A stretch of 64,000 nucleotides of DNA. Origin: Candidatus Raymondbacteria bacterium RIFOXYA2_FULL_49_16. GTDB taxonomy: Bacteria > Fibrobacterota > OXYB2-FULL-49-7 > XYB2-FULL-49-35. Under the pieces are notes generated by a model. That model was not told the origin of the DNA and made no database searches. It worked only from the letters and a program-made list of their open reading frames with translations. This document shows, one piece after another, positions 43,143 through 53,541 of the stretch. The position numbers were made by a program, and so were the translations under genes. The stretch covers positions 1-64,000 of the forward strand of contig MFYT01000001.1 of the NCBI GenBank assembly GCA_001789205.1, read 5' to 3'. The first letter of the stretch is position 1; each line of letters begins with the position of its first letter.

Positions 43143-44404
43143 ACATTATAATACATTACGTAATGGGCCTGCGTATTATTGACACTCATGAGCATCTGCC
43201 AGTTTTTGAGAAGTTGTGTGAACAAAACACCGATATTTTGCGCGAATACCTCCTTCACTCATTCATATCTGATCTGCGCTCCGCCGGAATGAGTGATAAG
43301 TCCGCGGAACAGGCGCGCGATATTTCCATCCCACTTTTAAAACGATGGGACATGGTTGAGCCATTCTGGGAACAGGTGCGCTATACTGGGTATGGACAAG
43401 TCCTCGACCTTGCAGCCAGGGATATCTATGGTTTTCCGCGTATTGACAGAGACACTATAGAGCCTCTTAATAGCGCCTTTATGGCAGCTCGAAAACCTGG
43501 TCATTTTAAACATGTGCTTAAAGATTTGTCAAAGATCGATATAAGCATTAACGACAACATACACAGCACCGGCGGCAGCCTTGACTGTGACAAAACATTT
43601 TTCAGGAGCGTATTCAGGCTGGAAAGGTTTTTATTCCCTGAGAATCTTAATGATATCAAGTCCGTTGAAGAGGAAATGGGGATACGCATTCAATCGTTAT
43701 CCGATTGGATTGATGCTTGTGAAGAGGTTTTTAATACATCAATAAAAAACGGCGCCGTGGCGCTTAAGCTGGGGCTTGCGTATTCCCGTCCTTTGCGGTT
43801 CGATCGGCCCAGGCGGGCGGAAGCATCACATGATTTTAATTTTCTGCGCGATGCATGGAAAAAAAAGAAATCCGTTCAGATTCAAGATGGCAGGAAATTA
43901 CAGGACTTTATGATGCATCACGTCATGAGTTTGGCGAATAGGCGGGGGCTGGTTTGCCAGTTTCATACCGGCCATCTGGAGGGCGCAGGCGCAATGCTTG
44001 GATACTCAGACCCCCTTCTGCTGAATAATTTGTTCCTTGAATACCCCGATGTAAAATTCGACATATTTCATATTGGCTGGCCTTTCCAGAACCATCTTTC
44101 ATCCCTGGCAAAAATGTTTCGCAATGTGTTCGTTGATATGTGCACAGCGCACATCATCTCACCTATTGCGGCATACACTATTTTATGCGAGTGGTTGGAA
44201 AGCATGCCATTGAATAAAATATGCGCTTTTGGCGGCGACTATGTTTTTGTTGATGGTGTATATGGCAGTCAGCTGATTACGCGCCGCAACGTGGCCAGAG
44301 CCATTGCCAGCAAGGTTGATACGGGATTAATAAACATCGAGAGAGCCAAGGAAATCGCGGAAATGCTTTTTATTAAGAACCCAAAGTTGTTATTCGGCAT
44401 TTGA
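43127..44404 (+). CDS. Amidohydrolase family protein
   Basis: A 425-residue cytoplasmic metal hydrolase of the COG2159-like amidohydrolase group. The metal ligands appear as RIIDTHEHLPVF (H-x-H), CQFHTGHLEG, FDIFHIGWPFQN and FGGDYVF near the end. Relatives include uronate isomerases and decarboxylases, so the substrate could be a uronic or dehydrated sugar acid, but this is inference. It starts inside the end of the degraded hydrolase gene. A second, shorter amidohydrolase is at 57109-57915. Confidence 0.82.
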   Translation: MSRSLDIIIHYVMGLRIIDTHEHLPVFEKLCEQNTDILREYLLHSFISDLRSAGMSDKSAEQARDISIPLLKRWDMVEPFWEQVRYTGYGQVLDLAARDIYGFPRIDRDTIEPLNSAFMAARKPGHFKHVLKDLSKIDISINDNIHSTGGSLDCDKTFFRSVFRLERFLFPENLNDIKSVEEEMGIRIQSLSDWIDACEEVFNTSIKNGAVALKLGLAYSRPLRFDRPRRAEASHDFNFLRDAWKKKKSVQIQDGRKLQDFMMHHVMSLANRRGLVCQFHTGHLEGAGAMLGYSDPLLLNNLFLEYPDVKFDIFHIGWPFQNHLSSLAKMFRNVFVDMCTAHIISPIAAYTILCEWLESMPLNKICAFGGDYVFVDGVYGSQLITRRNVARAIASKVDTGLINIERAKEIAEMLFIKNPKLLFGI

Positions 44405-44454
44405 CCATTGACTAACCAGCGGGTTTTGCATTGTTCCACTATGGCCGCTGGTAA

Positions 44455-46113
44455 TCATCTGAATTCCCCGGGATTTTTATTGAAATATTTCTTGAACATC
44501 TTATAAAAATTCGCCTCGTTTTCAAAACCAACCATTTCTGAAATTTCACGTATCGCATATCCGCTTGTTTTAATAAGGCCCATGGCTTCCTTAAGACGCA
44601 GTTCCATTTGATGATGCTTGGGCGTCGCCCCGTATGTTTCTTTAAATTTGCGGATGAAATGGACAACGCAAACGCAACAGCTTTTCGAAAGGCTTTTAAA
44701 GTCTATTTTTTTCCGAAAATTGTCGTTTATATAATTATACGCCTCTTGGAAAAGCGCGGTTGTTCTATTTTTATTGGACGCTTTTGACGGAGATATAATG
44801 CGTTTAAAATATATGGCCACACAATACCGGTTAAGCATGTTGACGGGTTCAAGGTAATACGAGAAGAAAACGTCGGGCAAAAGTTTGAAGGAAATAAGCC
44901 GTGGACTATGTTCTTCCATCTTTTCCATGTTGAATAACGAGGGGCGGGTGCTGATTGTCAGTTTTTCTATCGTTAGGTCTTTTTTCCAGGCATAGAAATA
45001 GAGATACCGGGAACGAATGTCAAGGATTGGCATTGGATCGCAATACGTCATTACCTGTTTTCCGCATACTATTATTGAAAAAAAAGCGCCAATCCGTTCA
45101 AAAACGCAATTGATGCCTTTCTTTGTATTGCGTACGTTCAAGGAATGCGCGGCCACCGGAACCGATCTTCTGCACAGTTGAAAGGTAAGGCCTTCTTTGT
45201 GCTTAATGTCAATATGATACGCCGGGTCAAAGCCGTCGGTTTCATTAAAAATATGGCTCAACGCCATGGCCCAATCCATCCCAGTGCCAGGGATGAACGT
45301 GAATTCTATGCGCAGGTCCCTGGAGTCCGTATTGAAGGGCTTCCGGGATGCAAGATACGACATGCTGGACGCGGGGTCGCTGCGAGCGGAAAACCCCTTG
45401 TCGCGGCCGTTAGTTATGGCGATTTTATACGTATGAAATAGTGTTTTACAGGGGGTTTCCTGTCGAGATACTGCAACAACGGGTTCCCACCGGGCGCCAT
45501 GCGATTCCGCAATGCGTTGTATATAGTCGTTTCTTTCCCTGAAGGAGAAAGGATTGGATGTATGATACGTACTGTCCAGCAATTCCATAATATTCTTGCG
45601 AAGTATGGCTGACATGTGCGGGAAATTCAGCGCCTCGCTAAAAGCCGTATTTACCATGAGAATTCTATTGTCCTCTTCAATGACCGCGACGGGGATATTG
45701 AAACCGCGGTATAGCGTAAGAAATCTCTGGACTATAGGAGAATTAAAAGTCTGAGGGAAAAGGTGGATCAGGAAGTATTGCCTGTTAGTGAGCGCTATGG
45801 GCCGGGAATAGGAAAACAGGAAAATTCCCTTGTTCAGGGTTGAGAAGAATTCTTTGTACAGTACCCGAACATATATGCCATCTGGACAGATGAGGTTGTT
45901 TTTAATCACATTAATAAGGGGAGCTGAGATTCCAGGCGGCGTCAGTTGCTGAAAGAGATTGTCTATTTTTTTACCAATGATTTTTTTACCTGTACTTTTT
46001 ATCATTTTACCTATTGGATCAGTGCAGTCATGAATTACTCCGCTGGCATCGGCAAGGATCGCATAACCCATTGAGGTATCAAACAATGACGGTATTTTTA
46101 ATGTTTCATGCAT
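44455..46113 (-). CDS. AraC-family regulator, paralog of 33572-35245
   Basis: A 552-residue regulator with the same plan as the other AraC-type protein here. The front has PAS-like modules (AILADASGVIHDCTDPIGKM, VAVIEEDNRILMVNTAFSEA). The middle includes DLTIEKLTISTRPSLFNMEK, which matches ISMSTFSIKIRPTLFNIDK in the paralog. The double helix-turn-helix ends it (DFKSLSKSCCVCVVHFIRKF, IREISEMVGFENEANFYKMF). Three consecutive residues before the first recognition helix contain two Cys in both paralogs. AAGGA precedes the ATG by ten bases. It is divergent from the large multidomain gene at 46309 and probably controls it. Confidence 0.85.
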   Translation of the reverse strand: MHETLKIPSLFDTSMGYAILADASGVIHDCTDPIGKMIKSTGKKIIGKKIDNLFQQLTPPGISAPLINVIKNNLICPDGIYVRVLYKEFFSTLNKGIFLFSYSRPIALTNRQYFLIHLFPQTFNSPIVQRFLTLYRGFNIPVAVIEEDNRILMVNTAFSEALNFPHMSAILRKNIMELLDSTYHTSNPFSFRERNDYIQRIAESHGARWEPVVAVSRQETPCKTLFHTYKIAITNGRDKGFSARSDPASSMSYLASRKPFNTDSRDLRIEFTFIPGTGMDWAMALSHIFNETDGFDPAYHIDIKHKEGLTFQLCRRSVPVAAHSLNVRNTKKGINCVFERIGAFFSIIVCGKQVMTYCDPMPILDIRSRYLYFYAWKKDLTIEKLTISTRPSLFNMEKMEEHSPRLISFKLLPDVFFSYYLEPVNMLNRYCVAIYFKRIISPSKASNKNRTTALFQEAYNYINDNFRKKIDFKSLSKSCCVCVVHFIRKFKETYGATPKHHQMELRLKEAMGLIKTSGYAIREISEMVGFENEANFYKMFKKYFNKNPGEFR

Positions 46114-46308
46114 GCTCGTTATTTCCTTAGTGCCGCTAAATAATGTTGCTCTTGAACACCTCTATAAAATACAAAACATTGACTATAATAATCGATGAAT
46201 GTTCATTTCTACTAGTAATTAATATAAGTTCTACTATTGCTATATTCCCTCGATTGCGATATATTATTTATAGCAAGAGGCATTTAATTTCTAAAGGAGA
46301 GATCAATT

Positions 46309-49300
46309 ATGAAAACGGCGTCATGTTCCCTGATAGCCATCTTTATTTTATCTCTTTATTCCTTTTCCAGCTTACAGGCGCTGATTATTCCCAGACCTAA
46401 AGAATATACGGACCTTTCCTCGCAATGGACGATTTCGAGTTCTGACGGTTGTGCAATAGTATTAGGAAATTCGGCAAGCCAGCAGGAACACTATGCAGCA
46501 GAGTGTTTTCAACAGGACTTTCTGAAACGTTTTGAAAAGACTGTGGATATAATAACCGAATCAGCGGCCCCAGGGGGATATGCGTATGTTTTTTATTTCG
46601 GTACAGCCACTTCGAACGGCAAAATTAACGCGCTCAAGACCCTGGATATAAGCGCTCTTCCCGCTGATGGTTTTATTATCGAGATGGCCATGGACGGCGT
46701 CGCAAAGGCGGCATTGGTGGGCGGTGCTGATGTAAACGGCGTCATATACGGCCAAAACAGCTTGTTCCAGCTTTTTGAAAAGAGCGATAGCTCGATCATT
46801 GTGCATCGGGCCGCTGTCAGGGACTGGCCGAGTATAAAAATGAGGATACATACCAGATATCTTAATGAAAATTTTTATAATGCGGGTGTATTTAAAGAGT
46901 CAAGTGTGAATTGCATCGCCAGGTCCAGGCAGAATGCTGTTATCCTTGAATATGCTTCGGATAATTATGATACTACTCAATCCAGGACCATTATTCAAGA
47001 AGTGGAAAAACGGGGTTTGTCCACAGTTTGGGCGGTGATAGGATTGCGGGTTGATTCTGCCGCCCAGCTTGACGCGAAAATAGCGATCATGAGAAAGCTT
47101 TACGGGTTTGGCATTGATAACTTTTATCTGCGGTATAATGACCGTGGCAGCTGGGACGGCCCTGGACCGGAAATCGCGTTTCCAAAGATATTCGCGTTTA
47201 CCGATTCTGTGGGAATACCGGATAGCAATTTGTTGTTTCTTCCCACTGACAACGGCAAAGCGGGTTCCTATGAAAGCCCGGACAGGGCGGATAACGACAG
47301 CGTGCTTGCAAAAACCGCGCGGCTGAAAAATGTACGCTGGGTTTTTACTTCGACTCCTAAAGCAAGCACACGCCAGATATGCGAAAACATGGGATTTGTC
47401 CATAAGCCAAGCTGGTGGTACAATTGGACACGGATAGCTGCTGGTTTTACCCATATGAAATACGGGCTTACGCCTTATCCGGAAGGTTCGGACGGGTTGT
47501 ATCACGAAATCCCCAACTTTGATGAATCCAGTTGGTTCAATAATGATAACAGCATGGCCTCGCTTGATATGCGCGAGGCGGACCAAAATATTGACGCTGT
47601 CCATCTTTGGATGCATCGTAATGTAGTTGAGGACTACCTTGCATTGATCTATGGCTTCTGGGCCTGGAATCCCAATGCCTATAATTTTAATGAGGTTTCC
47701 CAATATATCCATGAAACCGTTTTTGGCAAGGACAAGGTTGCGGCGGCGCATGCGTTTGACAGCGCCTTGCATGCCATTCGCCTGCAGTTTGACCCGAATT
47801 GGTACGATGATGACCTGTGCTGCGGGACATCAGGCCCTTCCCGGCCCTTTGCTCTCAATGGAAGCCGTGATAGCGCCATTGCCCTTGCCATTACCATGAT
47901 GAATAATCTTGAGATACTTAAAGGTGCGAAAAACTCCCTCATTGATTCAGTGCGGTTCGTTGAACAGTATCTCTCGCAAATGCAGCGTACAGTCAATATT
48001 GTCTATGATTATATGGGCCTGGGAGAACCTGTGGCATATAGCGACAGCACGCCCCCTTCCAATGTGTCGGTATATGATCCTGCAATAGAAAAGGGCATGG
48101 TGGTGCTGCGGTGGAACCCGGCGGTTGACCTGGAAAGTGGAATACGCAGTTATAAAATATACCGCGGTACCTCACCTGATCCGACACAGCTTTACAGGGA
48201 AAACGTGCAGTCCACGGCCTTTTCCGAAGAAGCGGGTACCGAGTCCTTCACCTACTATTACAGGGTTAAAGCCGTTAATGGGCTTTTTATGGAAAGCCCT
48301 GAATTCAGTAATGGTGTTGCGATAACAATAGAAGCGGACACCATTCCTCCGCATATTGATACTGTGTATTGCTTTAGAAAGTCGGAAGTGAAGATGATAT
48401 TCAATGAGCCAATTGATACGGCCCTGGCCCAGGATATCGGTAATTATACCATGGACCATGATATAGGGATCTCATCGGCAACGCTATTGTCCGACAATCG
48501 TACGGTGGTCCTTTCCCTGGCATCGCTCGTACAATCGGACACAGCATACACTCTGCACGTCAGCAATATTACGGACCGCGCAGGGTCCCCGAACACCATT
48601 GCGGCAAATACCGGGCGGACCTTCCTGTTGCAGGATATTCCCAGAAATGGCCTGGTAGGGCGCTGGATGTTTGACGAGACAAGCGGCGGCATTGCGTACG
48701 ATTCATCCGGATACGCGCACAACGGCTCCATAAATTTGCCCTCACGGATTGCGGGAAATATCGGCAATGCTCTCGCTTTTCATGGGGAATGGCAATACGT
48801 GCGTATCAATACTATTCCAGTGGATACTGCCGCGGGATCGCGCAACACGGTTTCTTTCTGGATGAAGCACGGGGATAATGTCACGGGAAAAATGGTACTT
48901 GGCTGGTATTATGATCTTAGTTATTCACTCATTTTTAAACAAAATTATTTTGGGGTCACCACCGGAGATGACAATCTGTTTGGCCTTCCCGCGTATCTTG
49001 TGGATACCGGATGGACCCATGTCTCGGTAGTATTTAATAATGGAACGCTTTCCGAATCCAATACCCAGATATATATTAACGGAACAATGCAAAACATAAA
49101 AGACTGTCTTATTAATAACCCGACTACTCAGGGCAAAAAGATAAGCGCTACACTATACATTGGAGGCGTGGATTGGCACTCAACACCGGAAAAATTAATT
49201 GGCGCCCTGGATGAACTTTGCGTCTATAACCGTGCCTTGACACCGGGTGAAGTTTTAACACTGTTTAACTATGGAAACGGTACCCAGATTCCCAGCATAG

Positions 49301-49608
49301 TCGCAAAGACACAGGAAGCCGAACATTATGGTTTGCTGACCCTGCAGGCATATCCCAATCCTTTTAATCCATCAATAAACATCGTATTGTCAAATATGCA
49401 GCGTTCCAATACACATGCGCGGATCAGGCTTTACGATATCCAGGGGCATCTGATTCAACATTATTCCCCACAGGCAAATACAGATAGAATAAAAATTGTC
49501 TGGGATGGCCGCGATACGTTTGGCAAAAACGTGGCTTCCGGTATGTACATACTCGTTGTTAAAGCTGATAATAAACATTTTGTGCGCAAATTATTGTTGA
49601 TTCGTTAA
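46309..49608 (+). CDS. Secreted multidomain glycoside-hydrolase-like protein (GH20b front, LamG, sorting-like domain)
   Basis: A 1099-residue exported protein (MKTASCSLIAIFILSLYSFS). Residues about 25-165 look like the GH20b-type domain in front of hexosaminidases and GH84/GH115 enzymes (LIIPRPKEYTDLSSQWTISS, ALVGGADVNGVIYGQNSLFQ). A barrel-like region follows to about residue 560; the paired Asp of GH84 is not obvious, so the class is uncertain. Then come an FnIII module (SNVSVYDPAIEKGMVVLRWN), an Ig-like module, a LamG/concanavalin-like domain (GLVGRWMFDETSGGIAYDSS) and the sorting-like domain (AYPNPFNPSINIVL). AAAGGAGAG precedes the ATG. The heparinase gene starts directly after its stop. 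Confidence 0.82.
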   Translation: MKTASCSLIAIFILSLYSFSSLQALIIPRPKEYTDLSSQWTISSSDGCAIVLGNSASQQEHYAAECFQQDFLKRFEKTVDIITESAAPGGYAYVFYFGTATSNGKINALKTLDISALPADGFIIEMAMDGVAKAALVGGADVNGVIYGQNSLFQLFEKSDSSIIVHRAAVRDWPSIKMRIHTRYLNENFYNAGVFKESSVNCIARSRQNAVILEYASDNYDTTQSRTIIQEVEKRGLSTVWAVIGLRVDSAAQLDAKIAIMRKLYGFGIDNFYLRYNDRGSWDGPGPEIAFPKIFAFTDSVGIPDSNLLFLPTDNGKAGSYESPDRADNDSVLAKTARLKNVRWVFTSTPKASTRQICENMGFVHKPSWWYNWTRIAAGFTHMKYGLTPYPEGSDGLYHEIPNFDESSWFNNDNSMASLDMREADQNIDAVHLWMHRNVVEDYLALIYGFWAWNPNAYNFNEVSQYIHETVFGKDKVAAAHAFDSALHAIRLQFDPNWYDDDLCCGTSGPSRPFALNGSRDSAIALAITMMNNLEILKGAKNSLIDSVRFVEQYLSQMQRTVNIVYDYMGLGEPVAYSDSTPPSNVSVYDPAIEKGMVVLRWNPAVDLESGIRSYKIYRGTSPDPTQLYRENVQSTAFSEEAGTESFTYYYRVKAVNGLFMESPEFSNGVAITIEADTIPPHIDTVYCFRKSEVKMIFNEPIDTALAQDIGNYTMDHDIGISSATLLSDNRTVVLSLASLVQSDTAYTLHVSNITDRAGSPNTIAANTGRTFLLQDIPRNGLVGRWMFDETSGGIAYDSSGYAHNGSINLPSRIAGNIGNALAFHGEWQYVRINTIPVDTAAGSRNTVSFWMKHGDNVTGKMVLGWYYDLSYSLIFKQNYFGVTTGDDNLFGLPAYLVDTGWTHVSVVFNNGTLSESNTQIYINGTMQNIKDCLINNPTTQGKKISATLYIGGVDWHSTPEKLIGALDELCVYNRALTPGEVLTLFNYGNGTQIPSIVAKTQEAEHYGLLTLQAYPNPFNPSINIVLSNMQRSNTHARIRLYDIQGHLIQHYSPQANTDRIKIVWDGRDTFGKNVASGMYILVVKADNKHFVRKLLLIR

Positions 49609-52428
49609 ATGATCATGAAGGTGCTGGTTATATTCGTTCTTTATTGGTCTGTAATTTCTATCTGGGCCCTTGGCCAAACAGAGACAACGCGCATGCCTAC
49701 GGGTGTCCGGGCCTTGCATTCTCTTGCAGGGAATCCCCTGTGCAGCAGTGTTGTTTCGCAAGGCTGGATAACCAGGTATTGTGAACGCCTGCCGGAAGAT
49801 ACGGTTCCGTACGGCTTTCTTGAATACGATTCTGCATGGAATCTGCGGTCTGTTGCGGAACGGGTGATCCGGATACACTATGCGCTGGCAAAGTACGGCA
49901 GTTCCCTTGAACGTCCCGCGTACAATGCGTGTATTCAATCCTTGCTGGACCATACCCGGTATTTGTTTGCGTTCAATAATACAAAAAGTGAATACGTCTG
50001 CGGCCTTTCCGGGGCTGGCCTTCTTTTAAGCAGCCTGTATCTCCAGGACGGAATGCCGGAAAAAGCCTTATGGGAACTTTGCGGGCAATTACGCCTTGTC
50101 AGCTATCTGGATTCTGTGCCAGTGGAAATACTAAAGCCATGCCTTGGTGCAGCTGCTCTAAGCATTGTTTTTGTTCCTGAATTGGCAAAAGCCTGTTTAT
50201 CATTAAACCCAGGGTGTACCGGCAGTAACCGTACACGGCTTGTTTTATCAGACAGCGCTTTTTTTACAGCATTGAATCTGGAATATGCAGGCCTGAAGCT
50301 GGTGAAAGAAGCAGTATTAAAAAAAGATTACGCAAAGGCGAAAAAATCATACCTGGAGTACAGGGCCGGCCATGCAAACCGCCAGGCAGTTCTCCTGAAC
50401 ATTTCAGACAGTGCTGACGTTGATCTGAACGAGGCCGATGACGCGTGCAGGAATGTCCTGATATTAAGAAACCATATGTACCGCAAACACGATTATGGCA
50501 GCACGCTGGACTGGACCTCAATACTGGACAATGATATTGAAACAAACACATCACTCGTGGGCCATCTCCACCCGCAGCTTCTTGCCAGGGCGTATTCAAA
50601 GACACATTCAGCAAAATACGCGCATAATTGCGCCCGCATGCTCAGGTCCTGGATGGACCAGGTGCCGCCCATGCACAACATAACAGAATCAATTAATACA
50701 CAGGCCCGTAACTGGCAGACGCTGAATACTGGGGGCCGTTTGTACAATACATGGCCGGAAATAATGGCACGCATGCAGGGCGAACGCGAATTTCATGATA
50801 CGGTTCTGTTTGATATGATAAAAAGGACGCTCGAAAGCGCCCGCTATTTATGCGCGCATGCAACGCACCGGGGCAACTGGTTCCAGGTTGAGTCAAGCGG
50901 GCTTGGCATAGTGGCCTGTCTTTTCCCGGAATTCCATGAATCCGGCATTTTTCAGGAAACCGCCATGCGCCGCTTTAACTGGATATTGACCCAGTACTTT
51001 TTAAAAGACGGTTTTCATGCGGAAGTCTCTTTTGAATACCATGCATTTCCACTTGGCGCGGTGGCCAAATTTTATGAGATTGCCAAAGGGAGCGGGGCGG
51101 CCTTGCCAGCCTGGTTCTCCAGGGCCATCGCACAATACTATGATGTTTTGATGTATGGCTGTTTTCCAGACTATACGCTGCCGAAAATCAATGATGGCGG
51201 CGCTGGCGAACCGGACGCGTCATTGTACCTGCAAAACGCCTGCCGTCTTTTTGATCGAAAAGACCACGTATATGTGTCAACCAAAGGCAGGGAGGGAGTT
51301 CCTCCTTCGGCGACCACGTACCATTTTCCTGAAGCGGGCATTGGCATCATGCGCGAAAACTGGACGCTATCCTCGCAATATTTGCTTTTTGAAATGGGTT
51401 TTTATGGAACAGGGCACCAGCACGAGGATAAGCTAAACATGGTGCTGTACGCCTATGGACGCCCGTTGCTTTATGATCCGGGAATATACGATTACAACCT
51501 GGACGATTTTGAGAGCTATTTCCGGTCATCGCTGGCCCATTCGGTGATCATGGTCGATGGCAAGGGCCAGAACAGGTCTTTCCTTGTTGATGAAGAGCAC
51601 CAATGGGTAAAAGAACCCATACCAGACCCTGATTCCCGATGGATACCCGCTGAAAAGCACTGTTTTGCGGAATCATGGTATACGAATGGTTTTTTTGAGC
51701 GGTCTCTGCATTTGTGGGAAAACCGTGACAAAACAGTGGACCTTGAAACGGGAATCGATGTACAACACCAGCGGACAATACTATGGTCAAAATCAGGGTA
51801 TTATATACTCCGGGACATATTGTATGGAGAAGGAGAACATGAGGCGGAGCAGATTTTTCATCTTGCCCCTGTTATAGAAAAACACACGGCCGATGGGATA
51901 CGTCCCGGAAATTTAAGAGAAATAAACAAGATCGCAGTGGTGACTGACGAGCCTGGGTTGGCCAATCTTGCCATTATCCCTGTCGAGACCAATGGATTGT
52001 CAAAAAAGGTTTTTTGCGGTTCCACGGACCCTGTCCGGGGATGGACCGCGTTATACGCCAAACAGCCATCCAACGATCTTGTTTATTATAAAACATCGAC
52101 ATTGCCAATGCGTTTCACTACAGTACTGGTACCTCTTGAAAAAGGGGAGAACCAACTCCCGGCAATAGAGAAGCTTTCCACACCAGCGGATTGGGTTGGG
52201 TTCAGGATATTTTATAAAAATCGGACGGACATGTATTTGGCCCACGACAAAGGGCCTGGAAAAATAACCATTGAAGATATAACATTCGAAGGTGAACAGG
52301 TGTTGCTGAGCACCTTTGAAAACAGCACACAAGGTTCGTTCTTTGTTGTTGGCGGCCGTTTGCTGGAGCAAAACAGGAAGGTCATTTTTCAATCAGCTGT
52401 TTGCCAAAGCATGGAGAAACAATGGTAA
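49609..52428 (+). CDS. Heparinase II/III family protein (putative polysaccharide lyase)
   Basis: A 939-residue exported protein (signal about residues 3-22, VLVIFVLYWSVISIWALG). The long helical toroid domain (about 280-520) includes NTQARNWQTLNTGGRLYNTW and DGFHAEVSFEYHAFPLGAVA. The beta-sandwich part begins near FPEAGIGIMREN and contains GTGHQHEDKLNMVLYAYGRP, LLYDPGIYDYN and SLAHSVIMVDGKGQ, the hallmark of heparinase II/III proteins, whose His and Tyr act in lyase catalysis on uronate polymers. It has no sorting-like tail. Its ATG abuts the previous stop, and its end overlaps the next gene by seven bases. Confidence 0.9.
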   Translation: MIMKVLVIFVLYWSVISIWALGQTETTRMPTGVRALHSLAGNPLCSSVVSQGWITRYCERLPEDTVPYGFLEYDSAWNLRSVAERVIRIHYALAKYGSSLERPAYNACIQSLLDHTRYLFAFNNTKSEYVCGLSGAGLLLSSLYLQDGMPEKALWELCGQLRLVSYLDSVPVEILKPCLGAAALSIVFVPELAKACLSLNPGCTGSNRTRLVLSDSAFFTALNLEYAGLKLVKEAVLKKDYAKAKKSYLEYRAGHANRQAVLLNISDSADVDLNEADDACRNVLILRNHMYRKHDYGSTLDWTSILDNDIETNTSLVGHLHPQLLARAYSKTHSAKYAHNCARMLRSWMDQVPPMHNITESINTQARNWQTLNTGGRLYNTWPEIMARMQGEREFHDTVLFDMIKRTLESARYLCAHATHRGNWFQVESSGLGIVACLFPEFHESGIFQETAMRRFNWILTQYFLKDGFHAEVSFEYHAFPLGAVAKFYEIAKGSGAALPAWFSRAIAQYYDVLMYGCFPDYTLPKINDGGAGEPDASLYLQNACRLFDRKDHVYVSTKGREGVPPSATTYHFPEAGIGIMRENWTLSSQYLLFEMGFYGTGHQHEDKLNMVLYAYGRPLLYDPGIYDYNLDDFESYFRSSLAHSVIMVDGKGQNRSFLVDEEHQWVKEPIPDPDSRWIPAEKHCFAESWYTNGFFERSLHLWENRDKTVDLETGIDVQHQRTILWSKSGYYILRDILYGEGEHEAEQIFHLAPVIEKHTADGIRPGNLREINKIAVVTDEPGLANLAIIPVETNGLSKKVFCGSTDPVRGWTALYAKQPSNDLVYYKTSTLPMRFTTVLVPLEKGENQLPAIEKLSTPADWVGFRIFYKNRTDMYLAHDKGPGKITIEDITFEGEQVLLSTFENSTQGSFFVVGGRLLEQNRKVIFQSAVCQSMEKQW

Positions 52429-53525
52429 AACACATTGGGCTGGTTATATTGTTCTTCATGCATTCGATGTGTTCTTCTTCTGATTTAAACTGGCCATCCA
52501 TGTATAGGGGCGGACCGGAAAGATCGGGCCTGTTCAGCGGTCCATCATTGAAAAAGATCAAGAAGGTCCGTTGGTCAGTAAAAACAGAAGGGGATTCGTA
52601 CCAGGCAACGGGTGATGTCTTTTCTTCCATGTCCGCGGCCAATGACGTTGTGTATTTTGGAAACAGGCTCGCCCTAAACGCATATGACATGGCAACTGGC
52701 AAACAACGTTGGAAGCATCAATCTGATGGCTATATAACAGGCACTCCGGCTGTGTCCAATGGCACGGTTTATTACGGCAATGATGAATGCAGGTTATATG
52801 CGCTTGATGTAAAGACAGGCGCTGAAACATGGCATTGTACCGCCCATGCCAGGATCGTGTCTTCACCGCTTATTGTTAAAGACGCTGTTTATTTTGGCTG
52901 CAATGACGGCCATGTATATGCCATAGACACCAAAACCGGCGCTCGTATCTGGAAATTTAAAACCAGCGGCATGGTCGTCTCCTCACCAGCGTATTGGGAG
53001 GGAGCGCTATTTTTTGGAAGTTACGATAGCATTGTATATTCAGTGAACACCAAGACTGGTGCGGAAATCTGGCGGTTTAAGACAGGGGGCTATGTAACAG
53101 GCACTCCGGCCATTGATAAAGGCGTGGTGTATATTGGCAGCCACGATTACCATTTGTACGCCTTGTCTGCGCATGATGGCTGCGTTGTATGGAAATACCG
53201 GACAAGCGGATACCGGGTGACCACCCCAGCCGTCTCTTCGAAAAGAGTATATTGCGCTGTTGGCCCGTATCTTTGCGCGTTTGAAAGCAGTACCGGTGCG
53301 TTGCTTTGGCAATACAAAGACGGATTCAGTGATTTTATAGTTCCAAGCGTCTCGGCAGGGGTTGTGTATGCATGCAACTGGAACAAGAACTTGTATGCCA
53401 TTAACGCAAAGACCGGAAAGGAACTCTGGCGTTTTACCGCAGCCGCTGTTCCTGCTTCGTCCCCTATTATAGCAAACGGCGTATATTTCGGCTGCAGGGG
53501 TGGTTATGTGTATGCCCTGGAGTAG
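52422..53525 (+). CDS. PQQ-type beta-propeller protein
   Basis: A 367-residue exported protein made of about eight PQQ/pyrrolo-quinoline-quinone-like blades with the core G.VYFG..DG.VYALD.KTGA..W.F.T.G.V.SSP (for example DAVYFGCNDGHVYAIDTKTG). The signal peptide is MVKHIGLVILFFMHSMCSSS, possibly a lipoprotein given the Cys. The ATG at 52422 follows GGAGAAACA and overlaps the heparinase end by seven bases, so the two are coupled. No quinone-binding or catalytic residues were identified; a binding or assembly role is more likely than dehydrogenase activity. Confidence 0.85.
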   Translation: MVKHIGLVILFFMHSMCSSSDLNWPSMYRGGPERSGLFSGPSLKKIKKVRWSVKTEGDSYQATGDVFSSMSAANDVVYFGNRLALNAYDMATGKQRWKHQSDGYITGTPAVSNGTVYYGNDECRLYALDVKTGAETWHCTAHARIVSSPLIVKDAVYFGCNDGHVYAIDTKTGARIWKFKTSGMVVSSPAYWEGALFFGSYDSIVYSVNTKTGAEIWRFKTGGYVTGTPAIDKGVVYIGSHDYHLYALSAHDGCVVWKYRTSGYRVTTPAVSSKRVYCAVGPYLCAFESSTGALLWQYKDGFSDFIVPSVSAGVVYACNWNKNLYAINAKTGKELWRFTAAAVPASSPIIANGVYFGCRGGYVYALE

Positions 53526-53541
53526 TTTAGCGGGATCGGTG

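Noticed and set aside
46143-46308. Small + strand frame before the multidomain hydrolase
   Set aside because: It is AT-rich and overlaps the promoter region and ribosome binding site of the real gene.
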